64,000 bases of DNA from Rhytidiadelphus loreus (GCA_947034895.1 OX344765.1:4469001-4533000); one strand, 5' to 3'; shown: positions 12,307 to 24,925, numbered from the stretch's first letter. Made by a program: numbers and translations. Notes: a model not told the origin generated them from the letters alone.

Positions 12307-14236
12307 TCGTTTTGCGGTGTTAAATGTCGATGATGCTGGAGGCCAATTGGTGTTGCCTTTGATAGAGTAGGACTGATGAAACCGAAGATTGTTAGAGCAT
12401 GTAGTAAGTTATGAACTTCTCAGCAACTACTCCACATGAAATTTTTGATCCTGGTCCATTTTCGTTATTGGTCTTGTGTGATTGACAGGGCACTGGGTTT
12501 CCTGTTTGATCCTACAAGATTACGTCTCCCGCTGTAGAACTTGCCTTCTGAGTCAAAGCTAGTCTTAGTTTAGGTAGCGGTAGTTCAAAACTCAGCCTCA
12601 TGTTTCGGGCCTTCCTTATCCCCGAGACCCCGATGTCTGCAGCTGATGGAGTTAGGGCGTGAGAAACACTTGCATGTTAGTGTTAAGGTACACACCAGCG
12701 TGAGAGTGATGATGCCAAGCCATACGTGAGTGACAGTGTATGCTTTTGATATTGTACTTCTACAGTACTATCAGGAACGACCGTCCCATTGAAAGAGTCA
12801 TTCAAAAAATTTAAGTTATGTAATTTCATTGACCGCAAAAAATCAAACAATCACTCGGGCAATCAGAATGCTGGCCTAATGCCAAATATCGCACTTTCCA
12901 AAATTCACTACTGCTATTTAGTTCAACCATTAAGGTAAACCAGCCTATGACAGGCAGAATGGCTGGTTTGCCTTGTTCACATTTTTGAAAAAAATTAATT
13001 TTTTTTTCCATATATAGCCAAGCATGAGAAATGCAGAGAGCAATTGAAATTTTATTTTTAAAAAAGAATTATCAATTTGTTAAGAATTTTTGAAGTGTGT
13101 GACCCAATTGGCCCAAAACATTCTCTAGAATACTCCAAAATCACCACATAGTGTACTCATAGTGGTCATCTGACCACCTAAAGCAGTCTCAAAATTTTCT
13201 AACTTGGTCACAATATTTTCTAATATGGCCATGGCATAAAGGAATAAAAAAGTTGGTTTTTGTAATGAATTTACACTAGAAAGGTAGAAGGTCCTAATGC
13301 AGTCACTAATAACTCCATCAATATCACCCAAGGCATTGATTTCAGACACTAACTATCTTATTGAAGTCTTAATCTCATTTATTAACAAAAATCTGCCATA
13401 GATTGATGTAAGATTCTAATGGGTGGTTTTCTAGGTGTCAACATTGGGCAATTTGCCTGTCAATTTGCTAGTTTACCTTAGTTCAACGGTGTTGGATATT
13501 AGTGTGCAATTCATCTGTGATTTGTCACCATGCCATAACTTAAATTAATTGCCACTTTCACTTTCGTAATTGCAACCTTTGATTTGGATTCATTTAGAGA
13601 GAAAGATATGTTTATTAAAACCAAGTTAATTACATGACATTCTTCAAAAGCCTTCCGAGTTTGTTGCACCGGATGTTGAACCAAAATTTTTTAATCCGTC
13701 ATTCCAAGTTTAAACCTTAAATGCCCAAGACACCAAATTTTGGTGTCAATGAAACTTTGAAGTGAAATAAAATTCTATCTACCTATTTTTTTATAATCTT
13801 TTCTTTTTGGTGCATAATCACTTGTTTTTAGGATCAAAAATATTTTGGGGAAAAAAATATTTATGATTTTTCTATTCAAGTTTTCATACATTCCAAGAGG
13901 GTTCATTGCAAGCTTGTTTTTTGAGTGTTATGAGATCTTGGAGGTGAATCTCAAATACATTGGATTTTGTAGAGAAGATCATATTGCAAAATCGTTTGAA
14001 ACATTTGTAGAATAGATTGTGATATGGAATAAATTGATTATAGTCATACATGATTTTATTCTTTATCCTCATATTCATTTATGTGACTATAATTTTAGAT
14101 TGGACATTTAAACAAAGGGTTCAAAAACTTTGAATAACTTCCAAGTTTCTACACCCCTTGTGATCAAGCACTACATTCTTTCAATGCATAGGTTCTATTG
14201 ATGTGATTTCTTTTTTCATATGACCCATAATGCATG
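12307..14236. other. Intergenic spacer downstream of TRM1
   Basis: 12307 to about 12800 is moderately GC-balanced and probably contains the TRM1 3' UTR. After about 12800 the sequence is AT-rich, with no splice-consistent coding segments and no recognised domain. The short frames on both strands look random. Confidence 0.5.
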
Positions 14237-14240
14237 TGGT

Positions 14241-15169
14241 TTAACTCTAAGGGACCAAGGCGTTTTATTCTTCACCAAAAATACACATTCAAAATTGCCA
14301 TTTCAATTGCAAAAGTGCAAAACTTTAAAATAAAAAATAAAATTTGCATATCTAATTGTAGGATCTTGCACTCAACTAGTATGAAATTATACAGAAGAAT
14401 CTTTAGAAACTTTGACCTCGTAGATTTCCAAATATAAGTGCTTCAAGTGAAGAGAATTTTTTTTCCTACACCTTGCCGGACTAGATTTTTTGGCTTTGAA
14501 TCTTCTTCACTTCAAATTTTTGCAATATGGATTTTGGATTAAATATTTCTTATGTTGAAGATCTGAGTTGCCAAAGTTTGGGATTTTTTTTCAAAAAACA
14601 CATACTTGGTTTTCATTCTTCATAGAATTGTCCTAATTGAGGAAATCCTAAATGGTTAATAGTTCTAAGATGGAATTGAAATGCACTAAATAATCCCAAT
14701 GGTGAGATTGTTTTACAAAGAAAACAAAACTAAATGGACCTTTTTTTGAAAAATTGTAAAAAATGAGTTAAAAAAAGAATCCTACAAGTTATTTTTTGGT
14801 AAGAAATGCTTAGATTGCCAAATAACAAGATCAATTCTCCATAACTTTCTCATCACTAATCCAAGTAGTCACATCATAATCAAATCATTCCATGTAGAGA
14901 AAAATATTTTCTATGAGAAACAAATATTAAATTTTTTTATTTTAGTATTTGCTATTGTTTAGTGACCTCCATTTTAAGCATAGAGTGGAATAACCTTTGC
15001 TCCCGCACATTGATTGAAATAAAAAATATATTCCCCCCAAGCTAAATAATGTATTTTTTCCATCTTCAATTTAAAATATTCAAAAAATCATGTTGAAAAT
15101 TGAGACAATAGGAATTTGTCCAAACAATGTAGTGTTCCTGAAGGAAAAACTTGTTTTTTTAGGGGTTAA
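14241..15169 (+). mobile_element. TTAA-flanked non-autonomous element, copy a
   Basis: The left end is TTAA (14241-14244) then CTCTAAGGGACCAAGG; the right end is TTTTAGGGG then TTAA (15166-15169). The body is about 921 bp with imperfect inverted ends. Large parts of the interior (about 14340-15160) match 37480-38760 in the same order, for example TTCTAAGATGGAATTGAA, ATTTTCTATGAGAAACAAA and TTTGTAGTGTCC-like stretches. There is no coding capacity. The ends belong to the same family as the elements at 34.7, 38.0 and 46.5 kb. Calling it piggyBac-like rests on TTAA plus a CYC start only. Confidence 0.55.
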
Positions 15170-16622
15170 GATTACAATATGGATTTAGTTAAAAAAATTC
15201 AACGTTTTGACTTTGTTTGTTTAGAAAATGCTCTAAGAAGCTCATAAATGTCCTTGGACACTTAGGGATTATGAAATGTTGCCGTTTATAATTTTGCCAT
15301 AAATAGCCTAGTAAAGAATAGAAAAATCATCATGTTCCAATGTCAATAGAACAATGTTAATTAAAGTCAAGTTTAGAAAGTTAGACAATCTTGAGTTAGT
15401 TTTGTCAAAATGCATTAAGGTAAGTGTATTAAGTATATGAAGTATACTCAAGTCCCATTGTCTCCTTAGGGAGACAAATGAAAGGTTGGGCAAGCTCCTA
15501 AGATCTCAATTGTTAATGTAATTTTTTGAATTTTTTTGTTAACATAGACAACACACTAGCTTTTGGAGAACATCATTCAAAAAAATAATTTCAATCAGTG
15601 CTTAGAAGCAAAAATAATGCCATTCAAAGCACAAAATGGAGCTTGCAAGTTAACAAAATCATCCACAAAATAAAGTTGAAATAGTTTTTGATACATTATT
15701 GTTTCATTGCTTATATTTTTGTCTACATCAAAAAGCTTCAATTCATTCCATTTGGATCATGGTATTGACAAATGGTACATTTATCATCTTTACAAGGGGG
15801 TTGAATAATCACGTGGATCATTTCATAGTTATTTTGATTGAGAGAGTCCAAATTTGGGTTCAAATAATCTGATTATAGACTAAAAGTTGCCTTCCTGCAT
15901 TTTACCATGAGATTACAGACATGTGATAAATCCATGGTCACCCAAAACTAAGACTATGTACTGTATTTGTACATTTTCAGTCCCTAAATGGAGGAACATG
16001 CATAGAGCCTGTTTTCTGTGTGTAGGCTTCATTTTGGATAAACTTACCTTGCGGGAGGTTGTCAAAGCTTGCAGTGAATGTCTTTTTGTAAGAGAGAGAC
16101 AGTCACTTTCTTTCCAAACTTCGGCCCCCCTGGGACTGATTTTGAACTCAAAATCTCTTCTCCAAAAGCATTGGAGTTTGCCAATTTCAAATTGGAAATC
16201 TACTCTTTTGATTCTGAAAAGAATGATACGAAACATTTGACACACTGATAAGAGTTCCATGTGACTGATCTCATCATCATCTGCTCACTTCTTTCTTCCG
16301 CATGTCCATTGTTGCCTCTGTAAGGAGTTTGCACTAGTCGCCACCAAATTCTCAGCTCACAATCTCTGACGGGTCACTGTGCCATTGCTGTGGATTGCGT
16401 TGCAGTAAGTGCACAGGAAATCCTGTGGATGGGGTTTTCTCCAAGCCTGTAGGATTTCCTGAATAGCATTGTGGGTGTTGTTGTTCTCGTCTCGTCCAAT
16501 TTCCATCCATGGTGAGGTCCTTGGGCACTCCGTCTCCTTTGAGAGGGTAACTGTCCTCTCATGGGTCCATTTCGGCACTAGGGTTTTTTCGCAGAGGTAG
16601 CAATTGCTAGTGATTTTTGAGA
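15170..16622. other. Intergenic spacer upstream of the 16.6 kb gene
   Basis: AT-rich to about 16250, then the composition becomes balanced in the last 350 bp, which is the likely promoter and 5' UTR of the next gene. Overlapping open frames on both strands at 15913-16260 and 16357-16680 show no domain and are probably chance. No RNA gene is seen. Confidence 0.45.
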
Positions 16623-19600
16623 ATGGAGGGATTGGCGACGGGGAGGATGCTGGTGACGACGAACACAGCAACAACAGCAAACGCCGGAAACAACCTGTCG
16701 ACTATCCGAGTTCAATTCAGCTCAAGCCGCGTTGCCATTTCCCCAATTCGGAGTAGAAAAACAAACACTAGGCTCTGTGATGATTTCGGGTTCAGGATTT
16801 CAGGTCCCCGGCATAGCTCAAAATTCGTGCTCTGTTGCAACAAGGAAGATGCTCACGACAACAACCACGAGTCTTCTTCTTCTTCTTCTTCTTCTTCTGA
16901 GGTAGATAGGTTAAGACGAGAGAATTCTGAATTGCGAGCTTCGTTGGCGGAGTTGTCGAAGTCGCTTGCGTCCATTTCGGCAGTTGTGGCGGAAGTGTCA
17001 CGCGCTGTGCAGCTTGTGGCTAGTGCGGTGGATGGCGGTGGACCACCCTTGGTGAATGGAGTGGTTGCTGCTGCCGATGCTCCTTTGGAAAGCTCAGTAA
17101 AGCAAGTATGCCAATTCCTTCCTCTAATCCCATTTGTTGAAATCCATGGCTAATTTGACCTAAATTGCAAATTTTGTTTTAAGGGAGAGTGTGCTACTTG
17201 CGTCACGTTTAAGCATTTTATGCAATATGTACGAGTGCGCGTTCATTGAGAGATCAGTGTAGAGCTCAGATGAGAGATCACTTTGGGCACTACAAGAGCC
17301 CAACTCTATTGAGGTCAGATTTGTCATCCCTGTGTATGAATCTCTTATGCAATTCCAAAGTGGGAGGTTGTAGATCACTATAAGTGATGGCAGATAGCTC
17401 CATTTCTATTCTAAAGAACTCAGTAAAACAAGTATGCCAATCCTCCCTCCGATGCCTTCTTTTCGACATCCGTGGCTGGTTTGACCTAAATTGCAGAATT
17501 TTGATTTTGCAATAGAATATACTGTTTGCGTCACTTAAGAGTTATAACCAAATTTAGGAGTGTGCTTTTTGAGAATTGCGGAGGGATCAGTTTGGGTGCA
17601 AGAGCCAAACACTCTGGAGGTCACATTTTCCATCACTACGTATGAATTTCTAATGCAACGTGGGAGTTTTTGGAGGGATAGTAAACAACCCCATTTCCAT
17701 TCAAGGATGAGTGGCCAACAAGGGTATGAAAAGAGGAGTTGCTTCGGTAACAGGGTCAGTATAGGAGACAGGATCAGGTTCCTTACAGTTTTAGCATCCT
17801 TTGCCTTATGTTGCAGCATTTGTTTTGAGGCTTTTTTCGTTTGTGTTTGGTCAGGAACCACTGGCGCCCTTGCCAAGAACAAAGGAATCCGAAATTCAAG
17901 ATCCTGTACAAGCCAAACTGATGGAGCAGAATATGCTGGCTCACAATCTAGCATATAAGATACAGCAGTCGTTTATCCAGGCCCGAATCGAAGGTTTAGG
18001 AAAACCTTTCCAGGTATTGTTTTGTTTTGCAAAATGTCCCACTTGGGTTTTCCTATAGTACAGATTATCCATGCCAGACCCATGAGAAGCAATTTTCTTA
18101 CTGAATGGTGTTTGAAGTTGAGATAGTGCTTTACTGTGGTGTTTTAAGGTCTTTGTTGTGTTTATTGGTTTATTTACCTGGTTGTGAATGCAGCTTGCGG
18201 CGGAGGACTTCGTATCGTTCTGTTTGGAGGCGCATGCAATGGGAATTGGATTGAAAGAACTCCAGTTGCAGTTGATTTTATTAGAAGGATCCCTGACGGG
18301 TGCATTTGCAATGCGGAACCAACGATACTCAAGTGACTCGGTCATGAATGAGGTAACGTGAACTGCTGGATCACTATCACTCTGTTGTCCAATATTCACA
18401 CAGATGGATGGTAGAGGATACTACTGCGTCACTAAAAGCAAATCAACACATGTAGGAATGTGCTTTCATTTGGGAGATCAGAATAGAGTCCGATTCTCTT
18501 GAGGTCAAAATTTTGCATCATTATGTATGAATTTCTTATGCAGTCATTCAAAGTGGGAGGTTGTGGATCAGTATTGGAGGGACAGAAGACAACCCCATGT
18601 CCATTCAAAGATGAGTTGCCGTAGACATTGAGCTACATCATACTTCCACTACTTGCTGATTAAAGGCCAACCAAGTCAATGAATAGATGATTTGCTGTTT
18701 CCAACAGGGGGTGATTATAGGGGTACCTAACTGTTTTAGTACTACCTTAACTTTACTCGAGAAAATCGGCCAAGAAATCTTCTGTAGAATGAAGCCCATT
18801 TTGTACAGTGTCATCAATGTCTACTCTAATGAGGCACAGGCCTTGGAGCTTACATTTCATTTGTCGTGTGCAGGAGAGCAGGGTGCGATCATCATGGGTT
18901 CGTCTTGTCTATACGACACTGGCTGAGGTACTTACTCATTGATTTATGTTTTCCAGCATTATTTAATCACGTCGCTGTTTTCTGATCATGAACATCATTA
19001 TCCCTGAGTGTTCATGGTAGGTTTGTGGATTTGATGTCTTGTTACTCTGGGTTCTGTGAGTGATTACTTGATTCTGTTTTTTGTTTTCACCTCTTTCAAG
19101 GTGAAAGAGAGGAGGTCCCGGGTTGAACATGCGGCTGGTGACGCTGGCAAGGAGAGGGAGCAACCTGACCCTTCAGACTCTTTCGTCAAACAAGTAAGCA
19201 TCAAACGAAAATACAGTCGTGTTAATCTCTGGTCTCTGGTCTCTTGGAAACTTCAAGGATAATTGTACCAAGATAGATTGCTATTTTCGTCAGTTTCACA
19301 AAATTTTGGCATCCCCAAATATTCGCGGGATGCTAGATTGTGAGTGATCTATCTGTTGTGGCAGTTGGTGACTATGGCATTTGAGCAAGGCTACGATCTT
19401 GAGCGCGTCAAACTTGAGCAGGTGAGTGATTTTCTTTGCCCTGACGATCTATTGTTCATAAATTGAGGCTGAGCGCGGTGCCAAAAAAAATATTGTTTTC
19501 TTGTTTGCTCGAGGTGGGACAAATTCCCAATCATCTCAACTGATCAAGTAAAAGTGTAGAACAGCGAGTCTTTACCGTTATGCAAGTTTTAATTTGCCAA

Positions 19601-19785
19601 ACAGTGAGTGCGACAAAGTTGGTAAATTTTGTAGTCAGACGTTGTACAGAGATATGATAAAGGTTGGAGTTTCCTGTGTGCAGAATGTATCAGGGCCTGT
19701 GTCATCGGGTGCCATTAAAACCATGCGGCAAAGCACCTACTTGGTTTTACTGACTTTACAGAAGACGACAAGTGACGCTTTGTAA
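16623..19785 (+). CDS. Conserved-looking protein of unknown function, probably plastid-targeted, with coiled coil
   Basis: Seven exons, every junction in phase 0 with GT-AG sites: 16623-17105, 17855-18013, 18194-18352, 18874-18927, 19101-19193, 19365-19421, 19684-19785; 368 residues. The first ~75 residues are rich in Thr, Ser, Asn and Arg with few acids, resembling a chloroplast transit peptide. Next comes a run of nine serines coded by a TCT microsatellite, then a heptad-type segment (EVDRLRRENSELRASLAELSK region, about 91-135). Exons 2-3 encode a helical core with DPVQAKLMEQNMLAHNLAYK and LAAEDFVSFCLEAHAMGIG. Exons 4-6 are charged and exon 7 ends in TYLVLLTLQKTTSDAL. I do not recognise the family. 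The clean phase-0 structure and coherent protein make it a real gene. The last exon is the least certain. Confidence 0.72.
17090..17800 (+). repeat. Tandem duplication spanning the exon 1 donor and intron 1
   Basis: A segment of roughly 310 bp beginning near 17092 (CTCAGTAAAGCAAGTATGCC) recurs from near 17411 (CTCAGTAAAACAAGTATGCC). Shared blocks follow in order: TTTGACCTAAATTGCA, GCGTCAC, AGAGATCAGT-like, a GAGGTCA block, TATGAAT and GTGGGAG. Copy one includes the last 14 bases of exon 1 and its splice donor, so copy two carries a decoy donor inside the intron. The copies are diverged, so the duplication is not recent. Confidence 0.65.
18415..18750 (+). repeat. Third copy of the intron repeat, in intron 3
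   Basis: It matches the intron 1 copies in order: CTGCGTCACT, GGGAGATCAG, CTCTTGAGGTCAAAATTTT, TATGTATGAATTTCTTATGC, AAAGTGGGAGGTTG, GACAGAAGACAACCCCAT, CCATTCAAAGATGAGTTGCC, then CTAACTGTTTTAGTA near its end. It therefore is an interspersed repeat rather than only a local duplication. Confidence 0.6.
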
Positions 19786-21619
19786 ATAAAAAATTGTTGC
19801 AAACCACCGTTGTCTCCTGTACTGCAAATCAACTTATTTTTCCTTTAGCCTGAAGAGAATGATGTCTGTACAGTACTTATCATTCGATTTATCAGGTTGA
19901 CCAACCAAGAGCTGCATAATTTGTCGGTTCTGAGAATCGATTTATCTGCTTCCTGCTATCTACCAAGTTGAATGATATATTTATGAAAAGAAAGCTGGTA
20001 CTGAGAGATCCGTGGCTTGGAGAGTAGTTGATTGTCTTGGTCACTTAGTAATTGTCTTTTTGTCGCAACGTAATCAATATGCCAAGTGGACTTGGTACTT
20101 TTGTCCAGTCTCCATGATTCTGCATTCTGACTGCCCAAGTCTGAAATCCAAGTCTCATACGTTTGTCCCTGAAGCTTCCAATTGACAGAGGGCGTGCCAG
20201 ACTCTTCAGAATCTCAATCTTTGCCTTACTAACACCGCATCGCCGATATAAAGCATTCCCCCGCCTTTCTGAGCACCGCATTGTCTTGTACGGAAAACCA
20301 ACCACAAGTCTTCAACCAGTTGCTCCATAACGACCTGTGGTCACGCTGTAACATACAGAGCTATATTAAACTTGTGTCTTCTCAATTCTCTATCTCCGTC
20401 GTGTGAATGGAGAAAGAAGAAATCCTCGTTAGGGGAAATGACATGCCGAGGCTCTACTTTCATGTTCTTGGACACAACGTCAGTGGGTGGATCTTGCTCA
20501 ATCATGCTCCGGAAGGGCTCTAAAAGAACGGGAGGACAAGATTTTGAGATACTACCCTCGATGGAGCTTGTTCAGGTGTCAGACAAGCATTTCATTTGCT
20601 ATTTAGAGCATGGTTGTATGTGGCTAGTGAGTTTTCGTGACCTGCTGGACTCTCGTGGTCTGCGTGAAGGACTTGGTCAAAAGAAAATACATGTGGGAAA
20701 ATCAGAGTAATAATCTCTCTTTCGAAATTCTGATTGATGGATGAGCAAAAAGACTGGGATTTCTGGTGCCTGTATTGCAGTCCCTTCTGTGTGTACCCCA
20801 GCCCAGTCATCAAGATCACATGCAGAACGACAAGACTCGAATAGTACGATGGGATGTTCTGAGTAATACTGGATTGCAGAAGTCTGTAAGAAACCATTAT
20901 AATGGAATGGGCTTGACAGCCTGGGGTGTGTGTCGCCCGTAGGTACACGTACGATCACCTGCACGACCAGATTGAGGAGACCTTATGGCAGGACAAGAAG
21001 CCTTACCTTTATCACTGTGGCCCATACGCGGAATCGATGGGCTCATTTATAAGGCCTGTTGTAAGGGCTGCCCTGGGGCTCATTTATAATAAATGCCTGC
21101 CTGTATGCTGTAAGGAAGGGCATTCAACATTCAACATATTGAGCTCAGTACGATTGCTGCGTAAGGTTCAAGTAATCAAGTCTTCCCTGTCCAGGACATG
21201 AGTCATGTCTGAGGTACATGAGAACTGGAAACAGCACAAGGTTAGGGAGTTGAACGCACACACGGCAGGTGGTTTTTTTCCGTATAGTTCTGGGCTATGC
21301 AAAAAGCGATCTTCCCTGGAGTGACGAAGCTGTTCATACCCGTGGGCAAGCATGAAACTTGCAAAATGTGGATGCAAACTCCTTTACTCGTGAACACTTC
21401 TCTCAAAACAGAAATGTCATCCCAAGAATTAGCAATTTCAATCCATTGAGAAGCGGGGAATAAAACGCCAAGTATTTCCTCGAAATTAATCATTTTTGTA
21501 TCACTTGAGAGAAAACAATTTGCTCAAAGAAGAGACCCGGAAACATGGTAAGGTAGAGCATGTTATTCGTGTGACTTTAATCGTTTTAATCAGTATGTAG
21601 GATGTGTGATTTTTGGAAC
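19786..21619. other. Intergenic region, no supportable gene
   Basis: Moderately GC-balanced DNA between the unknown plastid-type gene and the DREB gene. A frame at about 20944-21115 reads YTYDHLHDQIEETLWQDKK and looks coding-like, but I found no exon that joins it in phase and no known domain. Part of this stretch is probably 3' UTR of the upstream gene. Confidence 0.35.
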
Positions 21620-21945
21620 ATGTAAAGAGTTTTGGAGAGATAATAAAATCTTTGAGATGAAATTTTTTATCAATGTTTATGAACTTTTTTATGCAATTCA
21701 TTTCAAAGTGGGAGGTTGGAGGTCACTTTTGAAGGGACAGTCCACTAAACAGACTCCATTCCCATTCAAAGATCCATGACAGAAACATTTAGCCATCACC
21801 ACAGTTTAGTAATAAGCATGTATATGAGCCAACAGTGTGTATGAGCAGATGATCAAGTCGTTGGTAACAGAGGTCAATATAGAGGACGGGAGCACGTCCT
21901 TACATTTTCACTATCCTCTACCTCATTCTGTAGCCCGAGTTTACA
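21620..21945 (+). repeat. Fourth copy of the intron repeat, downstream of the gene
   Basis: Shared blocks are TTATGCAATTCATTTCAAAG, GTGGGAGGTTGGAGGTCAC, GAAGGGACAG, CCATTCCCATTCAAAGAT, then ACAGAGGTCAATATAGAGGA and a TTACATTTTCACTATCCTCT end matching TTACAGTTTTAGCATCCTTT of the intron 1 copy. This copy lies about 1.9 kb beyond the stop codon. Confidence 0.55.
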
Positions 21946-22457
21946 AGTCACAAAGAGAAGGAAAGCATCAAGCTCTGTTTACTCACCATATATAAGAGAG
22001 TTGATAAAAAAAATGCTCCTCAAGAGAGAAAGGAACAAATAAGCAACTCCCAACATACACTACAACATTCACATCTTTGGGCTCTGAAAAAAAGGCATCA
22101 AGAGACTCTGAATCTATATAATTATGCATAGAGTTCGGAATAATTCCATCAAATGAAAATCTAGTACTCAGGGCCCAACACAGATGCAGCTGCATGACTA
22201 AAGCGAATCATAATCGGAAATAGCTCTAGAAGCTGCTAGTCTCACACGGTGACTGAAAACTAGTACAAACCAATGTTGTAGAGTTTTGCGTATTAATTGT
22301 ACCCACGGGGATCGATGTAGATGCAGTATCGATCGATCGATCATCTTCACGTACGTCCGTACGTGCCATTGAATGGCAGTTGATTGATTGATCGAGTTGA
22401 GTGAGCCCATGCCATTTGTAAATTCCTGGCAGCCAGAATGGGAGAAAAATAAAAATG

Positions 22458-24862
22458 TCAGTAGCTCCAGAGGTGGGGCTCCCAGGTGCTATTGGACCCT
22501 TCCTCGCCATCCGTTTCAATGGCATGGTCCGGATCCGGAGGGGGAATGCACATGGCATCGCACAAGTTGTTCAGCCCCACAGGGCCAATGGTGAACATGT
22601 CCTCGGAGTCGATGTACATGGGCTCTGGATGATGAGGATGAGGATGGGCCTCGATCCCTGTTGCAGCGAAATGATGATTCTCCCTCAAATTCTCCCCTAG
22701 ACCAAAAAAGCCTTGATGTTGCAAATTCTCCACCGGCGACTCCCTGCCGCTACTATCAATCACATTGTAGGACAACCGACTGCTGCTCAGGTCCTCACTG
22801 CTGAAGCTCTTGTACGGGGCGGGTCCGGACGACGAGGTGTCTCGCTTGCTGCTCTTGCCTCCCCCGCCGTTGGGATGCCGATGGGATGAGCTGCCTGCTG
22901 CTGTCTGTCTGTGTGGCGTCCTGGAGTCTCGACTGTCCGCCTTGGGGGAAGACTGAGAGCTAGAGAACCCGAAACTGGTGTTGTAAGGGCTGGTGTTGTC
23001 GCTTGGACTTCGTTGTGCGAAGTTGTTGGCAGCCATGGTGGCGGCCGCTTGAATAGACTTGTCACTGAGATCGGCCAGGCGGGGCAGGCTGTGCGCCAGC
23101 TTGGGGAAGTTGAGAAGCGCACCGTTGCCTCGCAACGCTAGAGCTGCTGCAAGGGGCAAGGCCCACAACAGAACATATCCACAAACTCTTGCTATCAGAA
23201 GACACTGGATCAGACAGTACGTGGGAAGTCACACTTTTTATTTATTAACGTTCGCTAACTAAGTACTGCTAAGTGAACTTACTTTTGCTAACATCTGCTA
23301 ACTTTTCTGCAATGACAAAGCAGTACGTACTGCTGATCGATTCTGCATCATCCGTGCTTCTCTTAATAAATTCTGTACGTTTCACATCCCTCGACAAAAA
23401 GACATGTCTCTGAAACCATTTGGCTTCAGTTCCCTGTCTTGGCAACTCGCCAAGGGGAGTCAGTAACCTGGCTCCTTCAGGGACCTGATCAATGCCTTCT
23501 GGTGTAGTTTCTTCTGACTCTGTTTTCTTGACCAGTCCTTCTGGGGGCCTGGTTGTTGGTTAACCTTGTGCATTTGTTTCAGAAAAAGGGAAAAAAAATG
23601 TCGCATTACACACAATGAGGCTGGGCTGATCGAAGCAGCTAAGTTAGGTGGACTCACTGAGAGAATTGGGACATGTATTCGACTGCACGTACTAATAGAG
23701 ACTCCTGAAAGAGTGTTATGTATCAGGATGACAAAGATAATAAAATTTCAAAAAAGAGGTCTAGTTTCACATTGACGTCTACTTCCTACCAGTGGTCGAT
23801 TGTCTAACTATATCATTAAAAGCAAGTCGACCATCATCTCTTGCTTGATAACTGGTCTTCTATAGTCTATACGTTTTAACGGCGAGTGATCGACCCTCTC
23901 GCGAAGTGCCTATAGTTATCTTTTTACTGGAAACTCTTGAAATGAATCCAGAAAACGAAAACGAAAAAAACAGCTCATCAAATGCTACAGAAGTAGAAAA
24001 CTGGGAGTTCGCAGACGGCAGACGAATGGGATTGTTTCTGGACAATTAATAACGATGACGTCAGGATGACAGAGACAAAGCTTCGAAATGATGGAACTCT
24101 ACTAGCTAGTTTCAGAAAAATAAAAGGATAACAACATATATCCCATGATCAAATGCTACTGTAGAGTGAAGATCGATAGCACTAGTGAAGTAAAAAAATT
24201 TAGTGAGTTTTCAGAGTCTGAGTGCAATCCATGGGATTCATTTGTGGTTTGTTTGTTTGAGGGCAATATATGATAACGAGGTGGTAATGACTGACCACAA
24301 TCATAAGCCCGAGCCGCCATCTCGGCGGTGGCGAAGCTGCCCAGCCAGATGCGGGACTTCTTCTTGGGACGCCGGATTTCGGTGACCCAGATGCCCCAAG
24401 GCCGCTTCCTGACGCCGCGGTAGATGGGGTGCCGGGTGTCGCCCTCCACCTAAGGCAAGGGTGCCAATTCATTAGCCAAGATGAGAGGCACAAGTGCTTA
24501 AAATTTCGCTTTCATAACTAGGACAGGTATAGATTCAATGGAACCTTAGTCCATTTACAAAGTGCATTCAAGACTTTGCCATTGAAACAGAGCAAATGAA
24601 TGGAATAAAATGGAACATTTGGGAAATATTTTACCCTACGTACCTTGGCCTTCTTCCGCACCTCAGCCGAGGACTCGTGCAGCATCTGCTTTCGAGAGGA
24701 CGACGACATGGGGCTCATCTCCATGCGCTCGCTGGAGCAGTCTTCCTGCTCCTCGGAGTCGCCCCCTGCCGCTGCATTGCCGTCCGACTGGGATCGCTCA
24801 TTATTTTCAAGCTCCTGCCGCTGACTGCTGGGAGTCCCAGCGTCGTCTGGATTCTCAGACAT
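22458..24862 (-). CDS. AP2/ERF transcription factor, DREB type (A-4/A-1-like), C-terminal LWSY
   Basis: Three minus-strand exons in transcript order: 24862-24644, 24449-24296, 23146-22458; 353 residues with GT-AG junctions in phase. The AP2 DNA-binding domain spans about 83-141: [30 protein letters not shown], then [19 protein letters not shown] and LNFP. Valine is at DREB position 14, but position 19 is Arg instead of the usual Glu. [20 protein letters not shown] after the domain resembles the SPRDIQAAA-type motif of group III DREB factors, and the protein ends EPHLWSY; LWSY is an activation motif of DREB1-type proteins. The N terminus is acidic and Ser-rich; the middle is Ser/His-rich with an acidic patch. 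One intron lies inside the AP2 domain, whereas most seed-plant DREB genes are intronless. A TTCAG acceptor just upstream of the ATG suggests a further 5' UTR exon. It probably acts in the nucleus on DRE/CRT-type sites. Confidence 0.88.
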
Positions 24863-24925
24863 GGAGCAGCTGCTTGGACTGAACACAAAAGAAAGGGATT
24901 GATAGACCTATGACTTCGATCTCCA

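Noticed and set aside
20406..20522. Small ATG frame starting MEKEEILVRGND
   Set aside because: Only about 38 codons, ends in a stop, no splice donor that extends it and no known family.
20926..21201. Coding-like frame with HLHDQIEETLWQDKKPYLYHCG
   Set aside because: It looks protein-like, but no upstream exon of the 16.6 kb gene joins it in phase, and that gene already reaches a stop at 19785. Not recognised; left as part of the spacer.
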